This document shows positions 7,423 through 15,411 of a stretch of 64,000 nt of DNA, piece after piece (position 1 is the stretch's first letter; every line of letters starts with the position of its first letter). Position numbers and translations under genes: made by a program. The notes under the pieces were generated by a model. The model ran no database searches, was not told where the DNA came from, and saw only the letters and a list, made by a program, of their open reading frames with translations. Origin of the DNA: Dyadobacter beijingensis DSM 21582 (GTDB lineage Bacteria; Bacteroidota; Bacteroidia; Cytophagales; Spirosomataceae); contig NZ_KB907789.1 of NCBI RefSeq assembly GCF_000382205.1, positions 248,001 through 312,000 of the forward strand, in the 5' to 3' direction.

Positions 7423-8505
7423 ATGAGGATTTCAACTCCCGGCCGCATCTGCCTTTTCGGGGAACACCAGGATTACCTGGGGCTCCCCGTGATCGCGGCG
7501 GCCATATCGCGAAGAATCAGCGTCGACGGTGGTTATCGCGATGATCAAAAAATCATATTGCATTTGCCCGATTTGGGCACGCAGGAAGAATTCTCCCTCG
7601 ACACGACCTTCCCGTATGTCAAGCCGCGCGACTATTTTCGCAGCACGATTAATGTTGTAAAAAGGAAGGGACTCACATTCTCGAAAGGTTTCGAAGCCAC
7701 TGTTCACGGCAATATCCCCATCAATTCAGGTACTTCCAGCTCCTCGGCGCTGATCGTTTCCTGGGCAAATTTCCTAGACAAGTTGAGCGATAATCCGCTC
7801 AATTTCTCCAAAAAGGAATTGGGAGAAATCGCTAATGCAGCCGAAGTACTGGAATTTGGCGAGCCGGGGGGGATGATGGACAACTATTCTACGGCCATCG
7901 GTAACGTCATTTACCTCGAATCGACGCCTGTCATTAAAGTGGAAGTATTGACACCCAAGTTAGGCACATTCGTCCTCGGCGATTCGCTGGAACCGAAAGA
8001 CACGCTCGGTATTATTGCCCGCTGTCGGTACGGAATGGAAGACGTAATCAAAATCGTGACCGATTACGACCCGTCATTCTCCATTTTCACGACACCGATC
8101 GAAAAGTTGGTAGATTACAAATCAGTGCTATCCAACGACCAGCTAGGCCTTTTGAATGCCAATATTGAAGACCGGGACATTCTGGTGGAAGGCAAAGCAC
8201 TCCTGATCGACAGCGCCGAAAACCACGCCAGCCAGCATTTCGACAAACATTTCGGAAGCCTGCTCTATAAACACTACCAAAACCTCCGCGACCACAAGCG
8301 TACCTCCACCCCGAAAATCGAACGCATGATGAACGCGGCATTGAACGCCGGTGCATTGGGCGGCAAGATCAACGGCTCGGGCGGAGGCGGCTGCATGTTC
8401 GCCTATGCGCCTACGCACGCAGAAGAAGTAGCCGAAGCCATCGAACGCGAAGGCGGAAAAAGTTATATCATTACAGTCGACGAAGGCACCCGGATTGAAG
8501 GATAA
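7423..8505 (+). CDS. GHMP kinase, galactokinase-like
   Basis: A 360-residue GHMP-superfamily sugar kinase. The N-terminal PGRICLFGEHQDYLG corresponds to the galactokinase signature; INSGTSSSSALIVSW is the GHMP phosphate-binding motif; GGKINGSGGGGCMFAY is the C-terminal GHMP motif; GEPGGMMDNYS carries the conserved mid-domain Gly/Asp region. The ATP-dependent substrate is probably galactose or a similar sugar, supported by the transporter 7 bases upstream. It differs enough from classical GalK (shorter, Gln instead of Thr in GEHxDY) that another sugar such as an L-sugar or heptose cannot be excluded. Confidence 0.82.
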   Translation: MRISTPGRICLFGEHQDYLGLPVIAAAISRRISVDGGYRDDQKIILHLPDLGTQEEFSLDTTFPYVKPRDYFRSTINVVKRKGLTFSKGFEATVHGNIPINSGTSSSSALIVSWANFLDKLSDNPLNFSKKELGEIANAAEVLEFGEPGGMMDNYSTAIGNVIYLESTPVIKVEVLTPKLGTFVLGDSLEPKDTLGIIARCRYGMEDVIKIVTDYDPSFSIFTTPIEKLVDYKSVLSNDQLGLLNANIEDRDILVEGKALLIDSAENHASQHFDKHFGSLLYKHYQNLRDHKRTSTPKIERMMNAALNAGALGGKINGSGGGGCMFAYAPTHAEEVAEAIEREGGKSYIITVDEGTRIEG

Positions 8506-8543
8506 CCTTCGATCTAGGGCGCTTGGTCGCTGGCAACCCTCCA

Positions 8544-8915
8544 TCACTTCGGCCCGGTCAAAACCGCAGCTAGCTTCATGTTTTTCTGAAAATCGATATA
8601 ATCGATTTTCAATGAATCCAACGGCACTCCCGCGCAACTGAAAACGTGGCCAAGCGGTGTGCACCCAAATGGGGTAGTTATCGCTAAAAACTGCTGGTCA
8701 TGATAAATGTAGACCGAGGCATTGTAGCCTCCACCATTTGGCAAAGTATACTTATTCAAATGGTCAACTATCCACGGAACTGTTTCTAATGATTCTTTCG
8801 TAAAACATGGTTGATCTATATTTTCGAACCGATCATTTTCTACGCACGCCACTCCCGCGAGCAACGTACATATTAGTATGATGGCAATGTTCATGCGGAC
8901 TTTGACTTTGTTCAT
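8544..8915 (-). CDS. small lipoprotein-like protein, paralogue of the 10089-10493 product
   Basis: About 123 residues from the ATG at 8915 (an in-frame upstream start at 8957 lacks support). The N-terminus is a hydrophobic segment ending LLAGVAC, a near-lipobox, so lipid attachment is likely. The mature part shares with the 10089-10493 product the phrase CFTKESLETV, a following W-D-LN pattern, a Tyr-rich strand with DQ, a late Cys in a Phe-x-Cys context and a final VL-x-x-K. No known domain is recognised. It is the last gene of a four-gene minus-strand module around a T9SS cargo. Confidence 0.65.
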   Translation of the reverse strand: MNKVKVRMNIAIILICTLLAGVACVENDRFENIDQPCFTKESLETVPWIVDHLNKYTLPNGGGYNASVYIYHDQQFLAITTPFGCTPLGHVFSCAGVPLDSLKIDYIDFQKNMKLAAVLTGPK

Positions 8916-8998
8916 GGCTGGTAGGTTTTGAGTAAAACATTCATCAGCTTTTTCCACGCCGATGTGAAAGTGAATAACTTAATGGATTGGACCTTCTT

Positions 8999-10084
8999 TC
9001 ATTTCCCGATCAAAACCCGTTTCGTTTGTACCGTGCCATCCTCGAAAGTTGCCTTTAAGAAGTATGTCCCTTTCAACCCTGCATTCAATTTGACCGTCGT
9101 CAGATTTCCCTCCACATTTGGTAAATAGTTCTGTAGAACCCGCTGGCGATCGTCCAGCAGGCTAATTTTTATTATCCCATTTACCTTATTATCCAGATTC
9201 ACCGCTTGAATATCCTCGAGGGATTCCGATGATATGGTAATGACTTCTTCGTCCTGAGCCGGATTAGGATAAACCTGCATTTTCGAACCGCTCGGTTTGA
9301 AAAATGTAAACGAATGCCTCGGCGCTCCGCAGAATGCAATCGAAAGACCGCCATTGTTGGAAGGGCCATTGAAAGTAAAATTCACGGTGCCTGAGTTTTG
9401 ATTATTAATGATGGTGCTACCTGCCGTTGAACTGAATGTCGGGCCCGTGTCCGGGTCGAGACCCCAGAATATCTGCATGTTGTGTGCGCCCCAGGTGGTG
9501 TTTTGGAAACTTCCGGAAATGAGATTGCCGTCGAGGTAAACGCTTGTTAAGGGCGGAGCGTATTTGCAGGTCCAATAACTGGATGGCACGCCATAACCAG
9601 GCATAACATCGTTTGAATTATGCTTGACTAACGGCCCTGCACCCCATTTTGAAATATATTTACCTGCATCATAAGTTGTTACGGCCGAATGGTCTCCCGA
9701 ATATCGAACGCGCAGTTTACCCTGAGTTCCATTATAAATGGTCTGAGTATAGCTCGGGTTCACACCAGATACATAGGGGGTAACTCCTCCATGTGTTACC
9801 TGATCGATACCGATTTTGTTTCCGCCTGTCGAAACATGCCATGCGTAACCATGGCAATTGTACTGCCGCGTGTAGTCATTCAATACAACACAACTTGGTC
9901 CATAAAATCCGTTTTTAATATCATTTTGGAACGATTGCAGCTGAGCATTCGTGTTTGGCCAAGCATCGAGGTATGCGAATAATGCGCTGGGCGGCACTTG
10001 CACACCATTGGGAGTATTAACTTGTCCCAGGGTTTCTGTCGAGATGATCCCAAGAAGCAAAACATATGCAGTAAAGTATTTCAT
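8999..10084 (-). CDS. secreted T9SS cargo with Cys/His hydrolase-like core
   Basis: A 361-residue exported protein. Residues 1-20 are a signal peptide ending in TLGQ. A central region has NCHGYAWH (Cys77), GDHSAV (His132) and KWGAGPLVKH (His155), which is the order of Cys then His expected of NlpC/P60- or CHAP-like cysteine amidases and peptidases, although I cannot place it firmly in a family. The end, from QVYPNPAQDEE to the basic KRVLIGK, is a type A T9SS sorting domain, so the protein should cross the outer membrane and be released or anchored. It lies 4 bases after one lipoprotein gene and 83 before its paralogue. Confidence 0.75.
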   Translation of the reverse strand: MKYFTAYVLLLGIISTETLGQVNTPNGVQVPPSALFAYLDAWPNTNAQLQSFQNDIKNGFYGPSCVVLNDYTRQYNCHGYAWHVSTGGNKIGIDQVTHGGVTPYVSGVNPSYTQTIYNGTQGKLRVRYSGDHSAVTTYDAGKYISKWGAGPLVKHNSNDVMPGYGVPSSYWTCKYAPPLTSVYLDGNLISGSFQNTTWGAHNMQIFWGLDPDTGPTFSSTAGSTIINNQNSGTVNFTFNGPSNNGGLSIAFCGAPRHSFTFFKPSGSKMQVYPNPAQDEEVITISSESLEDIQAVNLDNKVNGIIKISLLDDRQRVLQNYLPNVEGNLTTVKLNAGLKGTYFLKATFEDGTVQTKRVLIGK

Positions 10085-10088
10085 TTGA

Positions 10089-10493
10089 TCAATATTTAGC
10101 TTCCAATAACACCGACATCAATTCATTCTGCCCATAGAATTCGTTGTAGTGAATGTTCACTTCACCAATCGTCTTTCCATCACAGTTAAAAATGTAAGAC
10201 ATTGGCGACGAAAGCGACGGGTTTTCAAAAGCTAGATAATATTGATCTCGATACTGATATACCGCGACCCGTAGTGGCCCCTGCTTAGGAACCTGAAAAA
10301 AGTTTAGCTGATCTTTTACCCATGACACTGTTTCAAGTGATTCTTTTGTAAAGCACGATTCTTCTATTTCGTATTCCTTAATTTCAGTTTCCGTACAAGA
10401 TCCGCCAATCAGTAGAAATCCGATTACAATCAAGGAAACAAGTTTAGCTGCAAGCACATTATGCCACGCATTCAATGATGTAAGTGTTTTCAT
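10089..10493 (-). CDS. small lipoprotein-like protein, paralogue of the 8544-8915 product
   Basis: A 134-residue protein with a hydrophobic N-terminal segment ending FLLIGGSC, a good lipobox, so a lipid-anchored periplasmic or outer-membrane protein is expected. After the Cys comes an acidic linker, then ESCFTKESLETVSW, nearly identical to the matching stretch of the product encoded at 8544-8915, and a similar Tyr-rich strand, Phe-x-Cys and C-terminal VLLEAK. No named domain is recognised. It lies 22 bases after the 10516 gene and 4 before the T9SS cargo, so all are probably co-transcribed. Confidence 0.7.
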   Translation of the reverse strand: MKTLTSLNAWHNVLAAKLVSLIVIGFLLIGGSCTETEIKEYEIEESCFTKESLETVSWVKDQLNFFQVPKQGPLRVAVYQYRDQYYLAFENPSLSSPMSYIFNCDGKTIGEVNIHYNEFYGQNELMSVLLEAKY

Positions 10494-10515
10494 GACTTTT
10501 GATTTTTAGTACAAC

Positions 10516-11244
10516 TCAATGATTTTTAACATACTCGGTAAACTTGTCCAGCAATAGCTCAATCAGGTACTGATCTCGCATAACTAGTCTCTCTCGAAAC
10601 GCCCCGATACGTTCCGTCTCAAAATGGCTTTCCAGCATTTCCATTCCCATCGAATGCATCACCTTATCAAAGATGTAAGCGCTAACCGCATCCGAAATTC
10701 CTCCAAACACATCCCGGTACCGCTGTTTAATAAGCAACTGTGCATGCAAACGTTTCAAAAAGTCAGCCTTTTCATGTGAGGACATTTGACTCAACAGTTG
10801 CTCATCACTCATAATAATCTCCAAACCAATCCATTTCAGAGAATACGCTCCCATTTCCGCACTGTCTGCCAATCTCTCAATTCGATTGAAATTCTCCTTG
10901 AAATAGACATTGCAGGCAGACTTCATCGCATCAGGACGTTTTTTGAATTCATCGAATCCATTAAACCCTTCTAATGCAAACCCCAGCCCTTCCAAGGGGC
11001 TATCATGCGCCACATAACTCCGGAAAAACGGGTGCTCCATCGTAATCAGCAGCAATTCCTCCGTACTCAGCGTCTTCAAATCAATTCCTGTGATCTGGCA
11101 GGCATTCTGTCGTTCGGCGACAGATGTAAGAGCATTCCAGCATTCGGTGCCTGGCTTGCAGGGGTAATTCCAACGCAGTAGGGATTGAGCCGAAGCGACG
11201 GACGACAGTAACATGGCAATCAAAAACAGTTCGGCTTTTCTCAT
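10516..11244 (-). CDS. exported protein of unknown function
   Basis: A 242-residue protein with a clear signal peptide (SSVASAQS cleavage region at ~20). The middle contains LSTEELLLITMEHPFF followed by GFALEGFNGFDEFKKR, a pattern I recall from uncharacterised secreted Bacteroidetes proteins with STEELV...YP...FNGF...L; that resemblance is from memory. The rest is helical with no enzymatic motif. It is the first gene of the four-gene secreted module (this gene, lipoprotein, T9SS cargo, second lipoprotein), so it is likely to act with them outside the inner membrane. Confidence 0.65.
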   Translation of the reverse strand: MRKAELFLIAMLLSSVASAQSLLRWNYPCKPGTECWNALTSVAERQNACQITGIDLKTLSTEELLLITMEHPFFRSYVAHDSPLEGLGFALEGFNGFDEFKKRPDAMKSACNVYFKENFNRIERLADSAEMGAYSLKWIGLEIIMSDEQLLSQMSSHEKADFLKRLHAQLLIKQRYRDVFGGISDAVSAYIFDKVMHSMGMEMLESHFETERIGAFRERLVMRDQYLIELLLDKFTEYVKNH

Positions 11245-11561
11245 AGAACTACGGTTTACATGATGAATAGAACATGCACTTTGCCGCGAACGCGGATGAT
11301 CGTATCAGGATATTGATCTTGTAATTTGCCGTAGACTGGCGGTGACGGACGTAGTAAATATTTAACTTTTCCAATACAAAACATAACCATTCCGATCACA
11401 GATGATTGTGTGGCTGGAATTAATATACGAACGGTAACTTTATAGGAGAGACTACAAATCCCGTGGCAGGGTGACCCCGCACCAAGCGGCTACGGAAAAA
11501 TGCACCATTGGCATTCCAATTGTGTTTTAGTTTTAAGACCTTTGTCGATATTACCCATTCA
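11245..11561. other. 317-base divergent intergenic region before ispG
   Basis: The region separates the secreted module (minus) from ispG (plus). A possible leader structure is at 11461-11495: CCGT and ACGG as outer stem with an inner GGG-TGA-CCC hairpin. I could not match it to a known riboswitch. No gene and no clear promoter was found; the in-frame extension from 11508 to the ispG ATG does not look coding. Confidence 0.45.
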
Positions 11562-13565
11562 ATGACCGTGATCACAGCTTCTGAACAAAAAACCAATATT
11601 TACTGCCCGTCGCTGACGGCCTACGAACGGCGCCGTACGATCACCATCAACATCGGTGACATTCCCATGGGCTCCGACTACCCCATTCGCGTGCAGTCCA
11701 TGACGACCGTCGATACGATGGACACGCAGGGGTCGATCGACGAGGTGGTGCGGATGGTCGAGTCGGGGTGCGAGTATGTGCGCATTACCGCGCCGAGCGT
11801 AAAAGAGGCTCAGAACCTGGAAAATATCCGCAATGGGTTGCGTAAAATGGGCATTCATGTGCCGCTGATCGCCGATATCCATTTCACGCCGAACGCGGCC
11901 GAGCTGGCGGCGAGGATCGTGGAAAAAGTGCGTATTAATCCCGGTAACTATGCCGACCGTAAGCGTTTCGAGGTGATCGATTATACCGATGCTTCCTATG
12001 CCGCCGAGCTGGAAAGGATCAGGGAGAAGTTCATCCCGCTCGTCAGAATCTGTAAGGAATATGGCACTGCCATGCGCATTGGCACAAATCACGGCTCGCT
12101 TTCCGACCGCATCCTAAGCCGCTATGGTGATACACCGCTGGGTATGGTCGAGTCGGCGCTGGAATTTCTGCGCATTTGTGAAGAGTTCAACTACTATAAC
12201 ATCGCGTTGTCGATGAAATCCAGCAATACGCAGGTGATGGTGGAAGCCTATCGCCTGCTTGTGCAACGGCTGGACGAGGAAGGTTTAAAGCCCTACCCGC
12301 TGCATTTGGGCGTTACAGAAGCCGGCGAAGCCGAGGACGGCCGCATTAAGTCGGCCGTCGGGATCGGCACCTTACTGGAAGACGGGCTGGGTGATACCGT
12401 GCGGGTATCTCTGACCGAAGCCCCGGAAAAAGAGGCCCCGGTGGCCCGTGCGCTGATCGAACGGTATACTAACCGTGCCCCGCATGCGCCGATCGAGCCG
12501 ATCGACCACTGTCCTATCAACCCATTCCAGTATACCCGCCGCGACACGCAGGAAGTTTACAATATCGGCCATTTGAATGTGCCGCGCGTAATCGCCGACT
12601 ACTCGAATATCCCCGTTCAGCAGCTCGAAGACCTGAAAAGTATCGGTCATTTCTTCCTGCCCGTACCCGACAAATGGGCCATGAACGACCAGGGTGCCGA
12701 TTTTATTTATACAGGACAACAGCCGGTGCCTTTCATGCTGCCGAACGGCCTGCGCGAAATCCTGGATTATGCGACCTGGCAATCCCACCCTGAAAAGCAT
12801 ATTAAATTCCCGCTTTTCGACACAGCGGAATGGAATGCGGCTACCGAAGTTTCCGCCGACATGAATTTCGTAAAAGGCGATATCCATGCATTTGATGAGG
12901 CATTTCTGAATAATATTTCAGGTAAAACGAACGTCGTGCTCGTGCTGCACACGCAGAATGCACATGCGATGCCCGAAATGCGCCGCTTTTTTTACAAAGT
13001 CACTGAAATGAAAAACCGGCTGCCCGTAATTATCCAGCGGAGCTACGCGACCGACCTGGGCGACAGCCTTACATTATATTCCGCAACGGACATCGGCGGT
13101 TTGCTGGTGGATGGTTTCGGTGACGGAACGCTGCTTTCACCTGAATTTGCGGAAGGCACCGTGCACCCGGAGAAATTGAAAGCCGCCGCTTCCTATAACA
13201 GCATTGCATTCGGGATTTTGCAGGCGGCGCGCACACGGATGTCGAAAACGGAGTACATTTCCTGCCCTTCCTGCGGCCGCACGCTGTTTGATTTGCAGGA
13301 AACCACTGCGATGATCCGCAAGCATACCGAGCATTTGAAAGGGGTGAAAATCGGCATTATGGGCTGCATTGTGAACGGGCCCGGCGAAATGGCGGATGCC
13401 GACTATGGTTACGTGGGTATGGGCAAGGATAAAATTGCGCTGTATCGCGGACAGGAAGTGATCAAACGGTCGGTGCATTCGTCGAAAGCGGTGGAGGAAC
13501 TGATCGAACTGATCCGGGAAGACGGCCGGTGGATTGAGCCGGAAGAGCGTGAAATTTTGGTATAA
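11562..13565 (+). CDS. ispG: 4-hydroxy-3-methylbut-2-enyl diphosphate synthase (large form)
   Basis: A 667-residue IspG (GcpE), the iron-sulphur enzyme of the MEP isoprenoid pathway that reduces methylerythritol cyclodiphosphate to HMBPP. The N-terminal TIM barrel shows PIRVQSMTTVDTMDT, PLIADIHF and VRINPGNY; a ~250-residue insert (about residues 300-550) makes it the three-domain form found in Bacteroidota, Chlamydiae and plants; the C-terminal 4Fe-4S domain has SCPSCGRTLFD and GIMGCIVNGPGE. I chose the ATG at 11562; an in-frame start at 11508 would add 18 residues unlike the family. A micro-protein and a YjbR gene follow closely. Confidence 0.95.
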   Translation: MTVITASEQKTNIYCPSLTAYERRRTITINIGDIPMGSDYPIRVQSMTTVDTMDTQGSIDEVVRMVESGCEYVRITAPSVKEAQNLENIRNGLRKMGIHVPLIADIHFTPNAAELAARIVEKVRINPGNYADRKRFEVIDYTDASYAAELERIREKFIPLVRICKEYGTAMRIGTNHGSLSDRILSRYGDTPLGMVESALEFLRICEEFNYYNIALSMKSSNTQVMVEAYRLLVQRLDEEGLKPYPLHLGVTEAGEAEDGRIKSAVGIGTLLEDGLGDTVRVSLTEAPEKEAPVARALIERYTNRAPHAPIEPIDHCPINPFQYTRRDTQEVYNIGHLNVPRVIADYSNIPVQQLEDLKSIGHFFLPVPDKWAMNDQGADFIYTGQQPVPFMLPNGLREILDYATWQSHPEKHIKFPLFDTAEWNAATEVSADMNFVKGDIHAFDEAFLNNISGKTNVVLVLHTQNAHAMPEMRRFFYKVTEMKNRLPVIIQRSYATDLGDSLTLYSATDIGGLLVDGFGDGTLLSPEFAEGTVHPEKLKAAASYNSIAFGILQAARTRMSKTEYISCPSCGRTLFDLQETTAMIRKHTEHLKGVKIGIMGCIVNGPGEMADADYGYVGMGKDKIALYRGQEVIKRSVHSSKAVEELIELIREDGRWIEPEEREILV

Positions 13566-13574
13566 ACAAATACA

Positions 13575-13754
13575 ATGAAAAGATATTTTCAACTGGGAGA
13601 AGTGTTTTCCTACTTCATCCGCGTTTTCAAAAAACGCGACCCGAATAATCCCGATTCTTTCAATTTGCGCATGATGCACGGAATCAACCGCATTTCGATC
13701 ATTATGTTCCTCATTTGCGTCATTGTCATGATCGTAAGAGCCTTAACACGATGA
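13575..13754 (+). CDS. 59-residue membrane micro-protein (DUF6728-like)
   Basis: A short gene starting with ATG 9 bases after ispG and ending in TGA that overlaps the ATG of the next gene. The product begins MKRYFQLGEVFSYF, has KKRDPNNPDSFNLRMMHGIN in the middle and a C-terminal hydrophobic helix (ISIIMFLICVIVMIV) followed by a basic tail, which fits a single-pass inner-membrane protein. It resembles the small Bacteroidota family I know as DUF6728; that name is from memory. Function unknown. Its tight packing between ispG and the YjbR gene argues that it is translated. Confidence 0.75.
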   Translation: MKRYFQLGEVFSYFIRVFKKRDPNNPDSFNLRMMHGINRISIIMFLICVIVMIVRALTR

Positions 13755-14107
13755 ACCTCGAAACGCTGCGCGATTACTGTTTGAAATTACCTGGTGTCAC
13801 GGAAGAATTACCTTTCGGTCCCGACACGCTGGTTTTTAAAGTGATGGGAAAAGTATTCTTGCTCACGCCGCTGGATACGCCGCACCATTCGTTCAATGCG
13901 AAATGCGACCCCGAAAAAGCGGAAGAGCTGAGAGAAAAATATCCCGACGTGAAGCCGGGATATCATATGAATAAAAAACATTGGAATACCGTATACGTAA
14001 CGGGCAGCATTCCGAGCGAAGAGTTATTCGGCTGGGTGAAAGATTCTTACGACCTCGTCGTGGCGAGCTTGCCGAAGAAATCACAGCAGGAATTAAAGAA
14101 TAACTAG
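13751..14107 (+). CDS. MmcQ/YjbR family DNA-binding-like protein
   Basis: A 118-residue protein of the YjbR (MmcQ) family, a small fold resembling DNA-binding domains with unknown cellular role. Typical signatures are LPGVTEELPFGPDTLVFKVMGK at the N-terminus and PGYHMNKKHWNTV followed by a C-terminal helix with SYDLVVASLPKK. The ATG at 13751 overlaps the TGA of the micro-protein gene (ATGA), indicating translational coupling. Confidence 0.85.
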   Translation: MNLETLRDYCLKLPGVTEELPFGPDTLVFKVMGKVFLLTPLDTPHHSFNAKCDPEKAEELREKYPDVKPGYHMNKKHWNTVYVTGSIPSEELFGWVKDSYDLVVASLPKKSQQELKNN

Positions 14108-14197
14108 ATGTCATCCTGAGCGTACAGGGCCGCCCGGCGGTCGAAGGACGAACGCGATAATGCCCTACATGCGCTTCGACTTCGCTCAGCGTGACAT
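14108..14197. repeat. palindromic intergenic repeat (REP-like)
   Basis: The outer arms ATGTCATCCTGAGCG (14108-14122) and CGCTCAGCGTGACAT (14182-14196) are reverse complements with two mismatches; inside, GTCGAAG and CTTCGAC form a second pair. I recognise this CTGAGCG / GTCGAAG arrangement as a kind of mobile palindromic repeat scattered in many Bacteroidota and other genomes. It sits between convergent genes (YjbR and gldC), where it could also end transcription. Confidence 0.75.
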
Positions 14198-14200
14198 ATG

Positions 14201-14542
14201 CTATTTCGCCGCTTTCATTTCCTCGTCCAGTCGCTTGCTCAACGTGTCGCAAACGCCCTCGATCAGATCGGCCATGCTGCGGTCGTTGGTGGCAGTCAGC
14301 AAGGTATCCGCGATGCCGCTCATCAGCTCGATGTAGAAGCGCTTCATTTCAAAAACCTCCATATCCTTCGTCCAAAGGTCGATTTTCAACGTGCCGCGAT
14401 GGTAATGGTCCCACACGCCGATGGCAATGGCACGCGTGTCGTTGATGCCCTCGTTCGGGTTGTCGGTCGCATCCCAGAAGATTTTTTCCGGTATATTTTT
14501 TTCGTCTAGTTCAACGGTGAAATGGATCTCTGACTTTTTCAT
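14201..14542 (-). CDS. gldC: gliding motility protein GldC
   Basis: A 113-residue protein matching GldC: KKSEIHFTVELDEKNIPEKIFW at the start, GVWDHYHRGTLKIDLWTKDMEVFEMKRF in the middle and IADTLLTATND near the end. GldC is a small soluble factor associated with Bacteroidota gliding motility and its T9SS machinery; its exact role is unclear. gldB, which is often adjacent, is not present here. Upstream on the same strand is a DUF4197 gene. Confidence 0.88.
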   Translation of the reverse strand: MKKSEIHFTVELDEKNIPEKIFWDATDNPNEGINDTRAIAIGVWDHYHRGTLKIDLWTKDMEVFEMKRFYIELMSGIADTLLTATNDRSMADLIEGVCDTLSKRLDEEMKAAK

Positions 14543-14578
14543 TATTGAGGTGTTGATTTTTACAAAAGTAAGGAAAAC

Positions 14579-15304
14579 TTACTTCCCTGCCTGACTGAAC
14601 ACTTTTTTCAGCAAATCGGTCACCCGGGCGCCCGGATTTTCACGAATTTTCTTTTCCTCCTGCGCAATGAGCACGTACAAGCCATCGATCGTTTTCTGGG
14701 TCGCGTACTCTTTCAGGTTCGGGTTCACCTTCTTGACCAGCGGGATCTGGTTGTAGGTGTTCACGATGTCGGCATAATACTGTGTGGCCTTGTTCAGCGC
14801 CAGCGTGCTGTCCACGACCGGGAAAAATGTTTTGAACAGATCGTCGTTGGTCGATTTTTTCAAATATTGCGTTGCCGCGTCGTCCTGGCCTTTCAGAATG
14901 CCCAATGCGTCGGGAACGGTCATGGATGTGATGGCTTTCACGAAGATCGGCTTCGACTTTTTGGCGGCGTCCTCCGCGGCGCGGTTGAGGGATAATGTAA
15001 ATTTATCGACCTCCGCCCCCAGTCCCATTTTTCGCAATGTCTCGGCCACCTTCTGCGCTTCCGGCGGCACGGCGATCCTGATCAGCTCATTCTTGAAAAA
15101 ACCGTCGACTTTGGAAGCCGATTCGGAACCGTTGCTGATACCTACGTTCAAGGCCTCTTTCAGTCCCAGAACGATCTCATTTTCACTGAGTCCACCACTT
15201 TTTCCGCCCGCTTTTTTCAACAGCTTTCCCAGGTCGAACTGGGCATAGGAAGCGTGTCCCAAAATCAGCCAAAACAGCGTAAACGAAAGGATTTTGTATT
15301 TCAT
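14579..15304 (-). CDS. DUF4197 domain-containing exported protein
   Basis: A 241-residue protein from the ATG at 15304 (an upstream in-frame start at 15340 adds 12 non-signal residues). It opens with a signal peptide ending HASYAQ, followed by the DUF4197 pattern: LSENEIVLGLKEALNVGI, IAVPPEAQKVAETLRKMG, AITSMTVPDALGILKG, YYADIVNTYNQIP, and a final ATQKTIDGLYVLIAQEEKKI. The family is periplasmic and has no assigned function. It lies 36 bases upstream of gldC and is divergent from cinA. Confidence 0.88.
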   Translation of the reverse strand: MKYKILSFTLFWLILGHASYAQFDLGKLLKKAGGKSGGLSENEIVLGLKEALNVGISNGSESASKVDGFFKNELIRIAVPPEAQKVAETLRKMGLGAEVDKFTLSLNRAAEDAAKKSKPIFVKAITSMTVPDALGILKGQDDAATQYLKKSTNDDLFKTFFPVVDSTLALNKATQYYADIVNTYNQIPLVKKVNPNLKEYATQKTIDGLYVLIAQEEKKIRENPGARVTDLLKKVFSQAGK

Positions 15305-15367
15305 TACAATAGAGTTTGTTAATATTTCACTACGCTTCAAACGTACTCAATAACGATTAATTTTACT

Positions 15368-15375
15368 TATTTTTG
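15368..15375 (+). promoter_or_regulatory. possible Bacteroidota -7 element before cinA
   Basis: TATTTTTG matches TAnnTTTG and lies 36 bases before the cinA start. No TTTG was found at the expected distance upstream, so only half of the consensus is present. Confidence 0.3.
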
Positions 15376-15411
15376 GGAAAATAACGGTCCCACTTAACCT
15401 GCTTCGAACCT

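Noticed and set aside
11508..11561. Upstream start of ispG adding 18 residues
   Set aside because: The added residues are unlike IspG N-termini, and a good ATG is present at 11562.
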